From Actinomycetes bacterium (GTDB taxonomy: Bacteria; Actinomycetota; Acidimicrobiia; Acidimicrobiales; Bog-793), in NCBI GenBank assembly GCA_021785095.1, contig JAJYGM010000096.1:1-10223 (forward strand): a DNA stretch of 10,223 bases, given 5' to 3'. The position numbers and the translations under genes are program-made. This document shows positions 1 through 8,378 of this stretch, piece by piece; the stretch's first letter is position 1; the number at the start of each line of letters is the position of its first letter. The notes under the pieces are model-generated. The model saw only the letters and a list, made by a program, of their open reading frames with translations. It did not search any database and was not told the DNA's origin.

Positions 1-1
1 G

Positions 2-151
2 GCTGGTGGAGATCCCGAAGGGGCGGCTCGTCGGGCGCTCGACCGGCTGGTCGCGCGCGTGCGAGCTTCCGAGACAGGAGCCTCCGATCTCGATGCAGCC
101 GCGACCGACCCACAGCCGCCCAGCCCGCCCAGCCCGCCGAGGCTCACATGA
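2..151 (+). CDS. mazG: C-terminal end of probable MazG nucleotide pyrophosphohydrolase (partial)
   Basis: A reading frame enters from the left edge and ends at TGA 149-151. Only 49 residues are visible. They begin AGGDPEGAARRALDRLVARV and end in a proline-rich tail (PQPPSPPSPP). The DPE-x-A-x-RRA pattern followed by a basic helix resembles the C-terminus of MazG proteins, where a DPE-A-LR-x-x helix ends the second MazG domain. MazG hydrolyses nucleoside triphosphates to monophosphates and pyrophosphate, cleaning up aberrant nucleotides. The position just upstream of eno agrees with actinobacterial gene order, where mazG lies close to eno. No catalytic residues are inside the window, so the identity rests on a short helix plus synteny. 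Any other protein with a basic C-terminal helix remains possible. Confidence 0.5.
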   Translation, partial: AGGDPEGAARRALDRLVARVRASETGASDLDAAATDPQPPSPPSPPRLT

Positions 152-1965
<1,814 letters not shown>

Positions 1966-2058
1966 AGAATCCGGCGCGGCGGCACTAGCACGCTCTCTGG
2001 CCACGGCGCTTCGCAAGGGCGAAAGCAAACGTGACCGCGCCCGGTAGGGTCGCCACTC
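1966..2058 (+). promoter_or_regulatory. 93-bp gap, likely promoter region of the molybdenum hydroxylase operon
   Basis: This is the longest non-coding gap before the terminal repeats, and the left boundary of the cox-like operon. A weak bulged hairpin is possible (GCTTCGC 2008-2014 with GCGAAAGC 2019-2026), but no T-run follows, so it is not a convincing terminator. TAGGGT at 2045-2050 fits the actinobacterial -10 pattern TANNNT, with 8 bases between it and ATG 2059. The same bases are the only, weak, Shine-Dalgarno candidate. No -35 box or operator is recognised. A promoter here is inferred mainly from gene layout. Confidence 0.35.
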
Positions 2059-4365
2059 ATGAGCATCCTTGGTAACAGAGTGCTGCGGCGGGAGGATCCG
2101 AAGCTCCTTACTACCGGCGGCACCTACGTGGGAGACCTGGACCTCCCCAGTGCGCTGAGCCTCACCTTCGTGCGAGCGACCATCGCTCATGGACGGATCC
2201 TCGGGGTCGATTCAAAGGGCGCCAAGCGGGCACCGGGGGTCGTGGGCGTGTTCACGTGCGACGACATGGGGCTGGCCCCGATGCCACCGAGCATGGCGTT
2301 CCTCAACCAGGCGATGGCCCGTCCGTTACTCGCAAGCGGCGTCGTGCGTTATGTGGGCGAGGCAGTCGTCGCGGTCGTGGCGGAGAGTGCAGCGGCCGCG
2401 ACCGACGCAGCCGAGCTGGTGGTGATCGACTATGAGCCGCTGGCAGTCGTGGTCGATCCGCTCGAGGCATTGAAGGACGAGACGCTGCTGTTCCCCGAGG
2501 TGGGCACCAACAACTGCTTCGAGCTGCAGTTCGGCCACGACGACCGTTTCTTCGAGGGCTGTGATGTTGTCGTCAGACAGAGGATCATCAACCAGCGTGT
2601 CGCCCCCTGTCCGCTCGAGACGAGAGCCGCTGCCGCCCTCTTGGAGGGAGACGGGAGACTGTTGTTCTACTCCTCGACCCAGTCGGCACACGGGGTGCGC
2701 GACACTCTCGCCAGCTCGCTCGACCTGGCGAAAGAGAGCATTCACGTGATTACGCCTGACGTGGGTGGGGGTTTCGGCGCCAAGGCGACCGTATATCCCG
2801 AAGACGTAGTCACGGCTTGGTGCGCCCGCCGGCTCGGCCGCCCCATTGTCTGGAGCGAGACCCGTTCGGAGAGCATGCTCGGCCTCGGGCACGGGCGGGC
2901 CCAGGTACAAGATGTCGAGATCGGTGGCACGCGCGACGGCCGTATCCTGGCGTATCGGATCGACGTGGTGCAGGACGCCGGGGCATATCCGGCGATTGGC
3001 GCAATGCTGCCGTTCATGACTCGGACCATGGCTACGGGCGTCTACGACATCGCGCGGGCCGAGTTCAATAGCACGTCGGTCGTCACCAACACGGTTCCTA
3101 CCGTCGCCTACCGCGGTGCCGGTCGCCCTGAAGCCGCCGCGGCGATCGAGCGGGCGATGGACTGCTACGCCGCCGAGATCGCCATGGACCCCGGCGAGCT
3201 GCGTCGGAAGAATCTCATCGCCGCCGACGTTTTTCCCTATACGACGCCGACGGGGACCGAGTACGACTCGGGCAACTACGTGCCGGCCCTCGATCTGGCG
3301 CTCGAGATGGCTGGTTACCCCAAGCTCCGCGCGGACCAGCAAGCGCGGCGTCGCGCCGGTGGCAGCCGGCAGCTTGGCATCGGTCTCTCCTCGTACGTCG
3401 AGATCACCAACGGAGTCCCCGAAGGTGAGTACGGCGCCGTCGAGATCCTCCCCAACGGAAAGGCCATCGTGCGCACCGGGACCTCGCCACACGGCCAGGG
3501 ACACCACACCTCGTGGGCGATGCTCGTCGCCGACCAGCTCGGCATCGCCATGGAGGACATTGAAGTCATCCATGGGGACACCGATCTCGTTCCGCGAGGC
3601 GTCGGCACGTTCGGCTCCCGCTCGTTGCAGATCGGCGGTGCGGCGGTCAACCAGGCGGCGATCGAGGTGGTGGACAAGGCCCGGGCGCTCGCTGCCGATC
3701 TACTCGAGGCAGACGTTGCCGACATCGTTCTCGACAAGCCTGGCGCTACCTTCCACGTCGCGGGGACCCCGTCCATCTCCCGTGGGTGGGCCGAGCTGGC
3801 CCAGGCCTCGCTCGAGCGGGCGGGCGAGCCTCTTATGGCCGAGGTGGATCTACCAACGGCGGGGGCGACGTTTCCTTTCGGCACCCACGTCGCGGTCGTG
3901 GAAGTCGACACCGAGACGGGCCAGGTCAGGCTCGTGAGCCACGTCGCGGTCGACGATGCCGGCCGCATCCTCAACCCCCTGCTCGCCGAGGGCCAAGTCC
4001 ACGGCGGCATCGCCCAGGGGGCGGCCCAGGCCCTGGTCGAGGAGTTCAGCTATGACGCGGCCGGCAACCCGCTCACGGGTAACTTCGCCGACTACTCGAT
4101 CATCTCGGCCGCCGAGCTCCCGAGCTTCGACGCGGCCTTCACCGAGACGCCGACTCCGCGTAACGCTCTCGGCGCCAAAGGCATCGGCGAGTCAGGCACG
4201 ATCGGCTCGACGCCTGCTGTGCAGAATGCTGTCGTCGACGCCTTGTCACATCTCGGAGTCCGCCATGTCGACATGGCGACAACCCCCGAGCGTGTGTGGC
4301 TCGCGATCCAGGCGGCACGTGCTGACGCAGGCAACGGCACCAAATCGCGCAAAGGAGCAGCTTGA
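2059..4365 (+). CDS. coxL: Form II CO-dehydrogenase-like molybdenum hydroxylase, large (molybdopterin) subunit
   Basis: This is the catalytic subunit of a xanthine dehydrogenase-family enzyme that hydroxylates its substrate at a molybdenum-cytosine-dinucleotide-type cofactor. At 768 residues it is normal length for CoxL-type subunits. The N-terminal domain opens with RVLRREDPKLLTTGGTYVGD (7-26). Cofactor-binding signatures are Gln208 in STQSAH, DVGGGFGAK (234-242) and GTSPHGQGHHTSW (474-486). The active-site loop is VAYRGAGR (349-356), the form II pattern AYxGAGR. The Cys of AYxCSFR, which binds copper in true CO dehydrogenase (form I), is absent. The catalytic glutamate is Glu711 in GAKGIGESGTIGS. 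True CO oxidation is therefore unlikely and the substrate is unknown; aldehydes or N-heterocycles are typical of relatives. ATG 2059 gives the expected N-terminus but has only a weak ribosome binding site. The stop overlaps the CoxS start. Confidence 0.93.
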   Translation: MSILGNRVLRREDPKLLTTGGTYVGDLDLPSALSLTFVRATIAHGRILGVDSKGAKRAPGVVGVFTCDDMGLAPMPPSMAFLNQAMARPLLASGVVRYVGEAVVAVVAESAAAATDAAELVVIDYEPLAVVVDPLEALKDETLLFPEVGTNNCFELQFGHDDRFFEGCDVVVRQRIINQRVAPCPLETRAAAALLEGDGRLLFYSSTQSAHGVRDTLASSLDLAKESIHVITPDVGGGFGAKATVYPEDVVTAWCARRLGRPIVWSETRSESMLGLGHGRAQVQDVEIGGTRDGRILAYRIDVVQDAGAYPAIGAMLPFMTRTMATGVYDIARAEFNSTSVVTNTVPTVAYRGAGRPEAAAAIERAMDCYAAEIAMDPGELRRKNLIAADVFPYTTPTGTEYDSGNYVPALDLALEMAGYPKLRADQQARRRAGGSRQLGIGLSSYVEITNGVPEGEYGAVEILPNGKAIVRTGTSPHGQGHHTSWAMLVADQLGIAMEDIEVIHGDTDLVPRGVGTFGSRSLQIGGAAVNQAAIEVVDKARALAADLLEADVADIVLDKPGATFHVAGTPSISRGWAELAQASLERAGEPLMAEVDLPTAGATFPFGTHVAVVEVDTETGQVRLVSHVAVDDAGRILNPLLAEGQVHGGIAQGAAQALVEEFSYDAAGNPLTGNFADYSIISAAELPSFDAAFTETPTPRNALGAKGIGESGTIGSTPAVQNAVVDALSHLGVRHVDMATTPERVWLAIQAARADAGNGTKSRKGAA

Positions 4366-4847
4366 CAGTGGAAGTGACGATCACTCTTAACGGCACCGAA
4401 TGCACTCACGACGTCGAGCCCCGCACGCTCCTCGTGTACTACATAAGGGAGGCTGCGGGGCTGAAGGGCACCAATATCGGGTGCGACACCACGTCGTGCG
4501 GTGCCTGCACCGTGCTGCTCGACGGCCGCTCCGTCAAGTCCTGCACTGTCCTTGCCGCCCAGGCAGAGGGACGCACCGTCACGACCATCGAGGGGCTCGC
4601 CGAGGCCGACGGGACTATGCACCCGGTACAGCGGGCGTTTCAAGAGCACCATGGCCTCCAGTGCGGCTACTGCACTCCCGGCATGGTCATGGCGATCGTG
4701 TCGATGCTTGCCGAGCGCGGCGACCACGTGCTCACCGAGGCCGATGTCCGCCTCGGTCTGGAGGGCAACCTGTGTCGTTGCACCGGGTATCACAACATCG
4801 TCGAAGCAGCCCTGGCGGCTGCGCGGGCGCCGGAGCTGCGGCTGTGA
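4362..4847 (+). CDS. coxS: Molybdenum hydroxylase small subunit, two [2Fe-2S] clusters
   Basis: This is the electron-transfer subunit of the L-S-M enzyme, carrying electrons from the molybdenum site to FAD. It has 161 residues, typical for CoxS. The N-terminal plant-ferredoxin-type domain holds C41-x4-C46-x2-C49 and C61 (motif NIGCDTTSCGACTVLLDG). The C-terminal helical domain holds C101-x2-C104 (QCGYCTPGM) and C138-x-C140 (NLCRCTGYHNIVEA). All eight cysteines for the type I and type II clusters are intact. The start is probably TTG 4362, overlapping the CoxL stop (TTGA). GTG 4368, two codons later, is an equal alternative, since AAAGGAG (4351-4357) lies 4 bases from the first and 10 from the second. 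The stop overlaps the CoxM start as GTGA. Confidence 0.95.
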   Translation: MTVEVTITLNGTECTHDVEPRTLLVYYIREAAGLKGTNIGCDTTSCGACTVLLDGRSVKSCTVLAAQAEGRTVTTIEGLAEADGTMHPVQRAFQEHHGLQCGYCTPGMVMAIVSMLAERGDHVLTEADVRLGLEGNLCRCTGYHNIVEAALAAARAPELRL

Positions 4848-5674
4848 TCCCGGCCTCGTTCGACTACGTCCGCGCCGACTCCCTCGATCAGGCGACGGGA
4901 CTGCTGGAGAGACACGGCGACGGCGCCAAGGTGCTCGCTGGTGGTCACTCCCTTCTCCCCCTCATGAAGCTGCGCCTGGCTGTCCCTGAGGTCCTAGTCG
5001 ACATCGGCCGCATCCCGGGGCTCAGCTACGTGCGGGACGGAGGGGACCACCTGGCCGTGGGTGCGCTCACCACCCATGACGAGATCGCCCGGTCCCCGCT
5101 CGTCGGCTCCCAGCTTCCGCTGCTCGCCCACGTGGCCGGCCAGATCGGAGATCCTCAGGTGAGGCACAGAGGAACCATCGGTGGGTCGCTCGCCCACGGT
5201 GACCCCGCTTCCGATCTCCCGGCCGTGGTGCTGGCCCTTCGCGGGACGCTCGTGCTGAGGGGACCGGGAGGCAGCCGGGAGGTCGACTCCGAAGCGTTCC
5301 ACCTCGGGTTCCTGGAGACTGCGGTCGCTCCCGACGAGATCTTGACCGAGATCCGCCTGCCCAAGATGGGCGAGCTCGGCTGGGGCTTCGAGAAGCTCAC
5401 GAAACGAGCCCAGGACTGGGCGATAGTCGGTGCCGTCGCCGCTCGTCTCGACGGGGATGGCTCGACCGCGATCGCTTTGATCAACGTCGGGCCGGTCCCG
5501 GCAAGGGCTTTGGCAGCCGAGGCCGCGCTAGAGGCCGGCTCAAGTCCCGCCGAGGCAGCTGCGCAGGCAGATGACGGGATCGAGGTGTCGGGAGATCTGA
5601 ACGCGTCCGAGGCCTTCCGGAGGCATCTGACGCGAGTGCTCGTCGGCCGGGCGCTCGAGAAGGCACTGGTATAG
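4844..5674 (+). CDS. coxM: Molybdenum hydroxylase medium subunit, FAD-binding
   Basis: The FAD subunit takes electrons from CoxS and passes them to the final acceptor. It has 276 residues, as in CoxM and related subunits. It starts IPASFDYVRADSLDQA, the usual opening of the family. FAD-binding motifs are AGGHSLLPLMKLRL (32-45) and TIGGSLAHGDPASDLP (111-126). The CO_deh_flav_C domain follows from about 177 (WGFEKLTKRAQDWAIVGA). There is no cysteine-rich insert of the 4-hydroxybenzoyl-CoA reductase kind, so no extra iron-sulfur cluster. The open frame extends far upstream, but GTG 4844 is chosen: it overlaps the CoxS stop, follows CGGAG (4831-4835) by 8 bases and gives the family N-terminus. 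The true electron acceptor is not visible in the sequence; the later CoxG gene hints at the membrane. Confidence 0.94.
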   Translation: MIPASFDYVRADSLDQATGLLERHGDGAKVLAGGHSLLPLMKLRLAVPEVLVDIGRIPGLSYVRDGGDHLAVGALTTHDEIARSPLVGSQLPLLAHVAGQIGDPQVRHRGTIGGSLAHGDPASDLPAVVLALRGTLVLRGPGGSREVDSEAFHLGFLETAVAPDEILTEIRLPKMGELGWGFEKLTKRAQDWAIVGAVAARLDGDGSTAIALINVGPVPARALAAEAALEAGSSPAEAAAQADDGIEVSGDLNASEAFRRHLTRVLVGRALEKALV

Positions 5675-5698
5675 GGGAGTTGGGATAGGGGAGTTGGG
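5671..5698 (+). repeat. Perfect 14-bp tandem duplication between coxM and xdhC
   Basis: ATAGGGGAGTTGGG occurs twice head to tail (5671-5684 and 5685-5698), directly before ATG 5699. The first copy contains the coxM stop (TAG 5672-5674). Each copy carries a Shine-Dalgarno-like AGGGGAG; the second sits close to the xdhC start. With one copy removed the gap would be 10 bases, more like the tight junctions elsewhere in the operon, so a recent slippage duplication is likely. Confidence 0.9.
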
Positions 5699-6013
5699 AT
5701 GAAGGAGCTTCTGCCGCAGATCGACCAGTGGTTCGCCGAGGGCAAGAGAGTCGCCGTCGCGCGCGTCGTCGGAGTCGATGGCTCGAGTCCGCGCGACCCG
5801 GGGGCGACGATGGTTGTCAGCGACGCCGGGGAGGTCGCCGGATCGGTGTCAGGTGGTTGCGTCGAGAGCGCCGTGGTGACAGAGGCGCTCTCGGTCATCG
5901 AGTCGGGAGAGGCGCGTGTCTGCACGTTTGGCTACTCAGACGACGAAGCTTTCGCGGTCGGACTCACGTGCGGAGGCACCGTGAGAGTGCTAGTGGAGCC
6001 ACTCGACTGGTGA
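5699..6013 (+). CDS. XdhC/CoxI-family maturation protein, N-terminal-domain-only
   Basis: XdhC proteins bind molybdenum cofactor, help sulfurate it and hand it to the hydroxylase apoenzyme in the cytoplasm. This 104-residue protein carries only the small N-terminal XdhC_CoxI domain. Its motifs are RVVGVDGSSPRDPGA (22-36), GSVSGGCVE (48-56, conserved Cys54), FGYSDDEAFAVGLTCGGT (77-94, conserved Cys91) and the closing VLVEPL. The Rossmann half of a full-length XdhC is missing and is supplied by the next gene, whose GTG start overlaps this stop (GTGA). The split is not a frameshift: the stop follows the natural domain end and the next protein has its own N-terminal region. ATG 5699 follows the 14-bp duplication, which provides the ribosome binding site. 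I recall similar split arrangements in other actinobacterial clusters. Confidence 0.88.
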   Translation: MKELLPQIDQWFAEGKRVAVARVVGVDGSSPRDPGATMVVSDAGEVAGSVSGGCVESAVVTEALSVIESGEARVCTFGYSDDEAFAVGLTCGGTVRVLVEPLDW

Positions 6014-6927
6014 CAGGGCGCGTGGCACCCGGCGGCGGGATCTTCCAGGCGCTGAGAGCTGCCCTTGCGGCCTCCAGGCCGGCGGGGCTGGCCACGGTCG
6101 CCGCGGTCGACGAGACGGCAGGCGCGATAACTGTCGGGTCCAAGCTTCTAGTCGTCCCCGGCGCCTGGGCTCCTGCGGCGCCCAGCAGCGAGGCAGGCGT
6201 GCTCGCCGGCACTCCGGGCAGCGAGGCCGGCGCGCTCGCGGAGGGTGCCGAGACTTTGCTCGGCGGCTTCGGCGACGCCGACCTCGACAGGGTCGTGGCG
6301 AGAGACGTCCGAGCCGCCATCTCGAGCGGGCTCACGGTCACGAGGCACTACGGTCCTCACGGCGAGGCGCGCCAGATGGAGGTAGAAGTGTTCATCGAGG
6401 TGTTCGCTACGCCTCCTCGAATGATCATCTTCGGCGCCGTGGATTTCACCGCCGCACTCGCTTTAGCCGCGAAGCTGCTGGGTTACCACGTCGAGGTCTG
6501 CGATGCGCGGGCCGTGTTTGCCACGCGTGAGCGCTTCCCGATGGCCGACGAGGTCGTGGTCGAGTGGCCCGATCGCTATCTGGACCGCACCGGCAGAGAT
6601 CTCGGGCCGCGAGACGCGGTATGCGTGCTCACCCATGACTCGAAGTTCGACGTCCCAGCTGTTCTCGCGGCTCTTCGTACCGGAGTCGGCTATCTCGGAG
6701 CGATGGGTTCACGCAGGACTCATGACGAGCGCCTGAAGCGACTGCTGGAGGCGGGGGCTGAGCCGGCCCAGCTCGCGGAGCGACTGATGAGCCCGATCGG
6801 ACTCGACATCGGTGCCCGGACGCCCGAGGAGACGGCGATCGCCATCTGTGCGGAGATCATCGCGAGTCGGACCGGGATCAAGGTGCCCTCGCTCCGCAGG
6901 AGAGAGGGCCCGATCCACCGGCGCTGA
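6010..6927 (+). CDS. XdhC/CoxI-family maturation protein with Rossmann domain
   Basis: This is the partner of the preceding XdhC domain protein, with 305 residues. Residues about 11-132 look like a second, degraded XdhC_CoxI domain: ALRAALAASRPAGLATV, then GSKLLV (43-48) and LLGGFGDADLDRVVARD (83-99), without the GSxSGGCVE cysteine. Residues 136-288 are the XdhC C-terminal Rossmann domain: MIIFGAVDFTAALA (138-151), VCDARAVFATRERFPMAD (163-180), VLTHDSKFDVPAVLAALRT (206-224), GYLGAMGSRRTH (227-238), SPIGLDIGARTPEETAIAI (261-279). The usual GxGxxG nucleotide loop reads GAVDFT. An insert of about 30 residues (52-82) carries an imperfect repeat (SEAGVLAG / SEAGALAE). GTG 6010 overlaps the previous stop. 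Cofactor delivery is inferred from family and neighbours. Confidence 0.88.
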   Translation: MTGRVAPGGGIFQALRAALAASRPAGLATVAAVDETAGAITVGSKLLVVPGAWAPAAPSSEAGVLAGTPGSEAGALAEGAETLLGGFGDADLDRVVARDVRAAISSGLTVTRHYGPHGEARQMEVEVFIEVFATPPRMIIFGAVDFTAALALAAKLLGYHVEVCDARAVFATRERFPMADEVVVEWPDRYLDRTGRDLGPRDAVCVLTHDSKFDVPAVLAALRTGVGYLGAMGSRRTHDERLKRLLEAGAEPAQLAERLMSPIGLDIGARTPEETAIAICAEIIASRTGIKVPSLRRREGPIHRR

Positions 6928-6990
6928 CGAGTAGCGAGTGAACACGTAGCAGGCGGGCGGGCCGGTGTGCAGCGTCGGTACGCTCGCACG

Positions 6991-7551
6991 GTGTCAACTG
7001 CTGCAGTGATCCTCGCCGCGGGGGCTGGCACGCGCTTTGGCGGTCCCGGCGAGAAGCTAGCGACAGTGGTACGCGGCCGCCCACTGCTCGCGTGGGCGAT
7101 CGAGCCGGCAGTGGAGGCCGGCTGCGACGAGGTCGTCGTAGTGAGCGGCGCCGCCGACCTGATCGGTCTCGTGCCGTCCGATGTGACTCTGCTGCGCAAC
7201 GACGAGTGGCAGCTCGGGCAGGCGACTTCGCTCGGTGTCGCGCTCGACTGGTGCCAACGCCAGGGTCATACCGCCGCCATCGTCGGGCTGGGGGACACCC
7301 CTGGGCTGACGGCCTCGGCGTGGCGGGCGGTCGCGTCCGCGCCGGGCGGACCGATCGTCGTCGCGACCTACGATGGACGGCGCGGCCATCCGGTCCGCTT
7401 GGATGCCACGGTGTGGACGTTGCTGCCTACGAGCGGGGAAGAGGGTGCACGTGTTCTCATGTCGAGGCGACCTGAGCTCGTGACCGAAGTAGCCTGCGAG
7501 GGCAAAGCGGCCGACATCGACACGAGAGAGGACCTCCGCCGATGGAGTTGA
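6991..7551 (+). CDS. MobA-like nucleotidyltransferase, probable molybdenum cofactor cytidylyltransferase
   Basis: This is an NTP_transf_3 (MobA/MocA-like) protein. MocA joins CMP to molybdopterin to make the cytosine dinucleotide cofactor used by CO-dehydrogenase-type enzymes, so it fits the operon. From GTG 6991 it has 186 residues. Motifs are the nucleotide-binding loop ILAAGAGTRFGGPGEK (7-22), NDEWQLGQATSLGVAL (70-85), the metal-binding GLGDTPG (99-105), GHPVRL (132-137) and DIDTREDL (175-182). No candidate start has a clear ribosome binding site. GTG 6967 would add MQRRYART, but GTG 6991 gives the usual family opening STAAVILAAG. A small inverted repeat (AGCGT-cggt-ACGCT, 6971-6984) lies between the two. 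Nucleotide choice (C or G) cannot be read from sequence alone; C is inferred from context. The end overlaps coxG by 10 bases. Confidence 0.87.
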   Translation: MSTAAVILAAGAGTRFGGPGEKLATVVRGRPLLAWAIEPAVEAGCDEVVVVSGAADLIGLVPSDVTLLRNDEWQLGQATSLGVALDWCQRQGHTAAIVGLGDTPGLTASAWRAVASAPGGPIVVATYDGRRGHPVRLDATVWTLLPTSGEEGARVLMSRRPELVTEVACEGKAADIDTREDLRRWS

Positions 7552-8378
7552 CGAACGAGTTCGAGGTAGCCGTACCCGTAGAGGAGGCATGGACGCTCCT
7601 GACCGACGTAGAGCGGATCGCACCCTGTCTACCAGGTGCCGAGCTCCAAGAGGTCGAGGGCGACGAGTATCGCGGAGTCGTGAAGGTGAAAGTCGGCCCG
7701 ATAACAGCCTCGTATAAGGGATCGGCCCGTTTCGAGGAGCTGGACGGCGCAGCGCACCGCGGGGTGCTCAGGGCCGAGGGTCGAGAGACTCGTGGGCAGG
7801 GCAACGCCTCGGCGACGATCACGGCGACGCTGTCCTCGTCAGGGGCCGGGACGAAGGTCGAGGTTGTCACGGACCTTGCGATCACCGGCAAGGTCGCGCA
7901 GTTCGGCAGGGGCGTGCTGGCCGACGTATCGGGCAAGCTTCTCGACCAGTTCGTCCGTAACCTCGAGACGATGGTCCTCGCGCCGGACGCGCCGACAAGC
8001 GTGGGAGCGGCGACCGCGCCGGGTAGATCTCCGGAGGCAACGCCCGAGTCGAAGGCGTCGACGACACCCGAGTCGAAGGGGTCGGCGCCCACGTCCAAGG
8101 GGTCGGCGCGCACGTCCGGCGAGTCAGGTGCGGCATCGAACGGCACAGGGCCCGACGTTGCCACTGCCCCCTCCTCCCCTGCGGCCGGCACGGACCAGCC
8201 TGCTGAGACCCCACCGTCGTCTATCCGGCGGATTCAGTCAGCTCCTGCCGAACCGGTCGACCTCGGGCGGATGGCCGGTCCCTCCCTGGCAAGGCGGCTC
8301 ATCCCCTTCGCGAGCGTGGCCGGAGCGCTGTTTCTCGCGCGGGTGATCGTGTACGCTCTGCGCCGCCGCAAGAAGTGA
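7542..8378 (+). CDS. coxG: CoxG-like SRPBCC protein with C-terminal membrane anchor
   Basis: The 278-residue protein has three parts. Residues 1-147 are the CoxG SRPBCC fold, a hydrophobic-cavity domain: MELTNEFEVAVPVEEAWTLL, ERIAPCLPGAEL (24-35), YRGVVKVKVGPITASYKG (43-60), ITGKVAQFGRGVLADVSGKL (114-133). Residues about 148-240 form a Ser/Thr/Pro/Ala-rich, probably disordered linker with short repeats. Residues 253-273 (LIPFASVAGALFLARVIVYAL) are one hydrophobic helix capped by RRRKK, which predicts a tail anchor with the SRPBCC domain in the cytoplasm. Work on mycobacterial CO dehydrogenase links CoxG to membrane recruitment and menaquinone delivery; the same role here is inference. ATG 7542 follows GAGAGAGGA (7524-7532) by 9 bases and overlaps the MobA-like gene. 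The stop overlaps DUF501 (GTGA). Confidence 0.9.
   Translation: MELTNEFEVAVPVEEAWTLLTDVERIAPCLPGAELQEVEGDEYRGVVKVKVGPITASYKGSARFEELDGAAHRGVLRAEGRETRGQGNASATITATLSSSGAGTKVEVVTDLAITGKVAQFGRGVLADVSGKLLDQFVRNLETMVLAPDAPTSVGAATAPGRSPEATPESKASTTPESKGSAPTSKGSARTSGESGAASNGTGPDVATAPSSPAAGTDQPAETPPSSIRRIQSAPAEPVDLGRMAGPSLARRLIPFASVAGALFLARVIVYALRRRKK
8040..8126 (+). repeat. Degenerate 21-24-bp in-frame repeats in the coxG linker
   Basis: Four adjacent units (8040-8060, 8061-8084, 8085-8105, 8106-8126) encode TPESKAS, TTPESKGS, APTSKGS and ARTSGES. All lengths are multiples of three, so copy number can change without breaking the frame. The repeats lengthen the flexible linker between the SRPBCC domain and the membrane anchor. 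Confidence 0.8.

Noticed and set aside
2008..2026. Terminator after the FtsB-like gene
   Set aside because: The stem is short and bulged and no T-run follows.
2326..3573. 415-codon open frame on the - strand, antisense to coxL
   Set aside because: It is a third-position shadow in high-GC DNA. It shows no recognisable motifs, and the + strand frame carries all hydroxylase signatures.
4400..4843. N-terminal extension of CoxM through the coxS region
   Set aside because: The frame is open only by chance. Its translation is Arg/His/Cys-rich, and GTG 4844 has a ribosome binding site and gives the family N-terminus.
2059..5674. True aerobic CO dehydrogenase (form I)
   Set aside because: The AYxCSFR loop is replaced by AYRGAGR, the gene order is not M-S-L, and coxD/E/F are absent.
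6010..6013. Frameshift or broken xdhC gene
   Set aside because: The first protein ends at a natural domain boundary (VLVEPLDW), and the second has its own start and N-terminal region, so this is a split gene pair.
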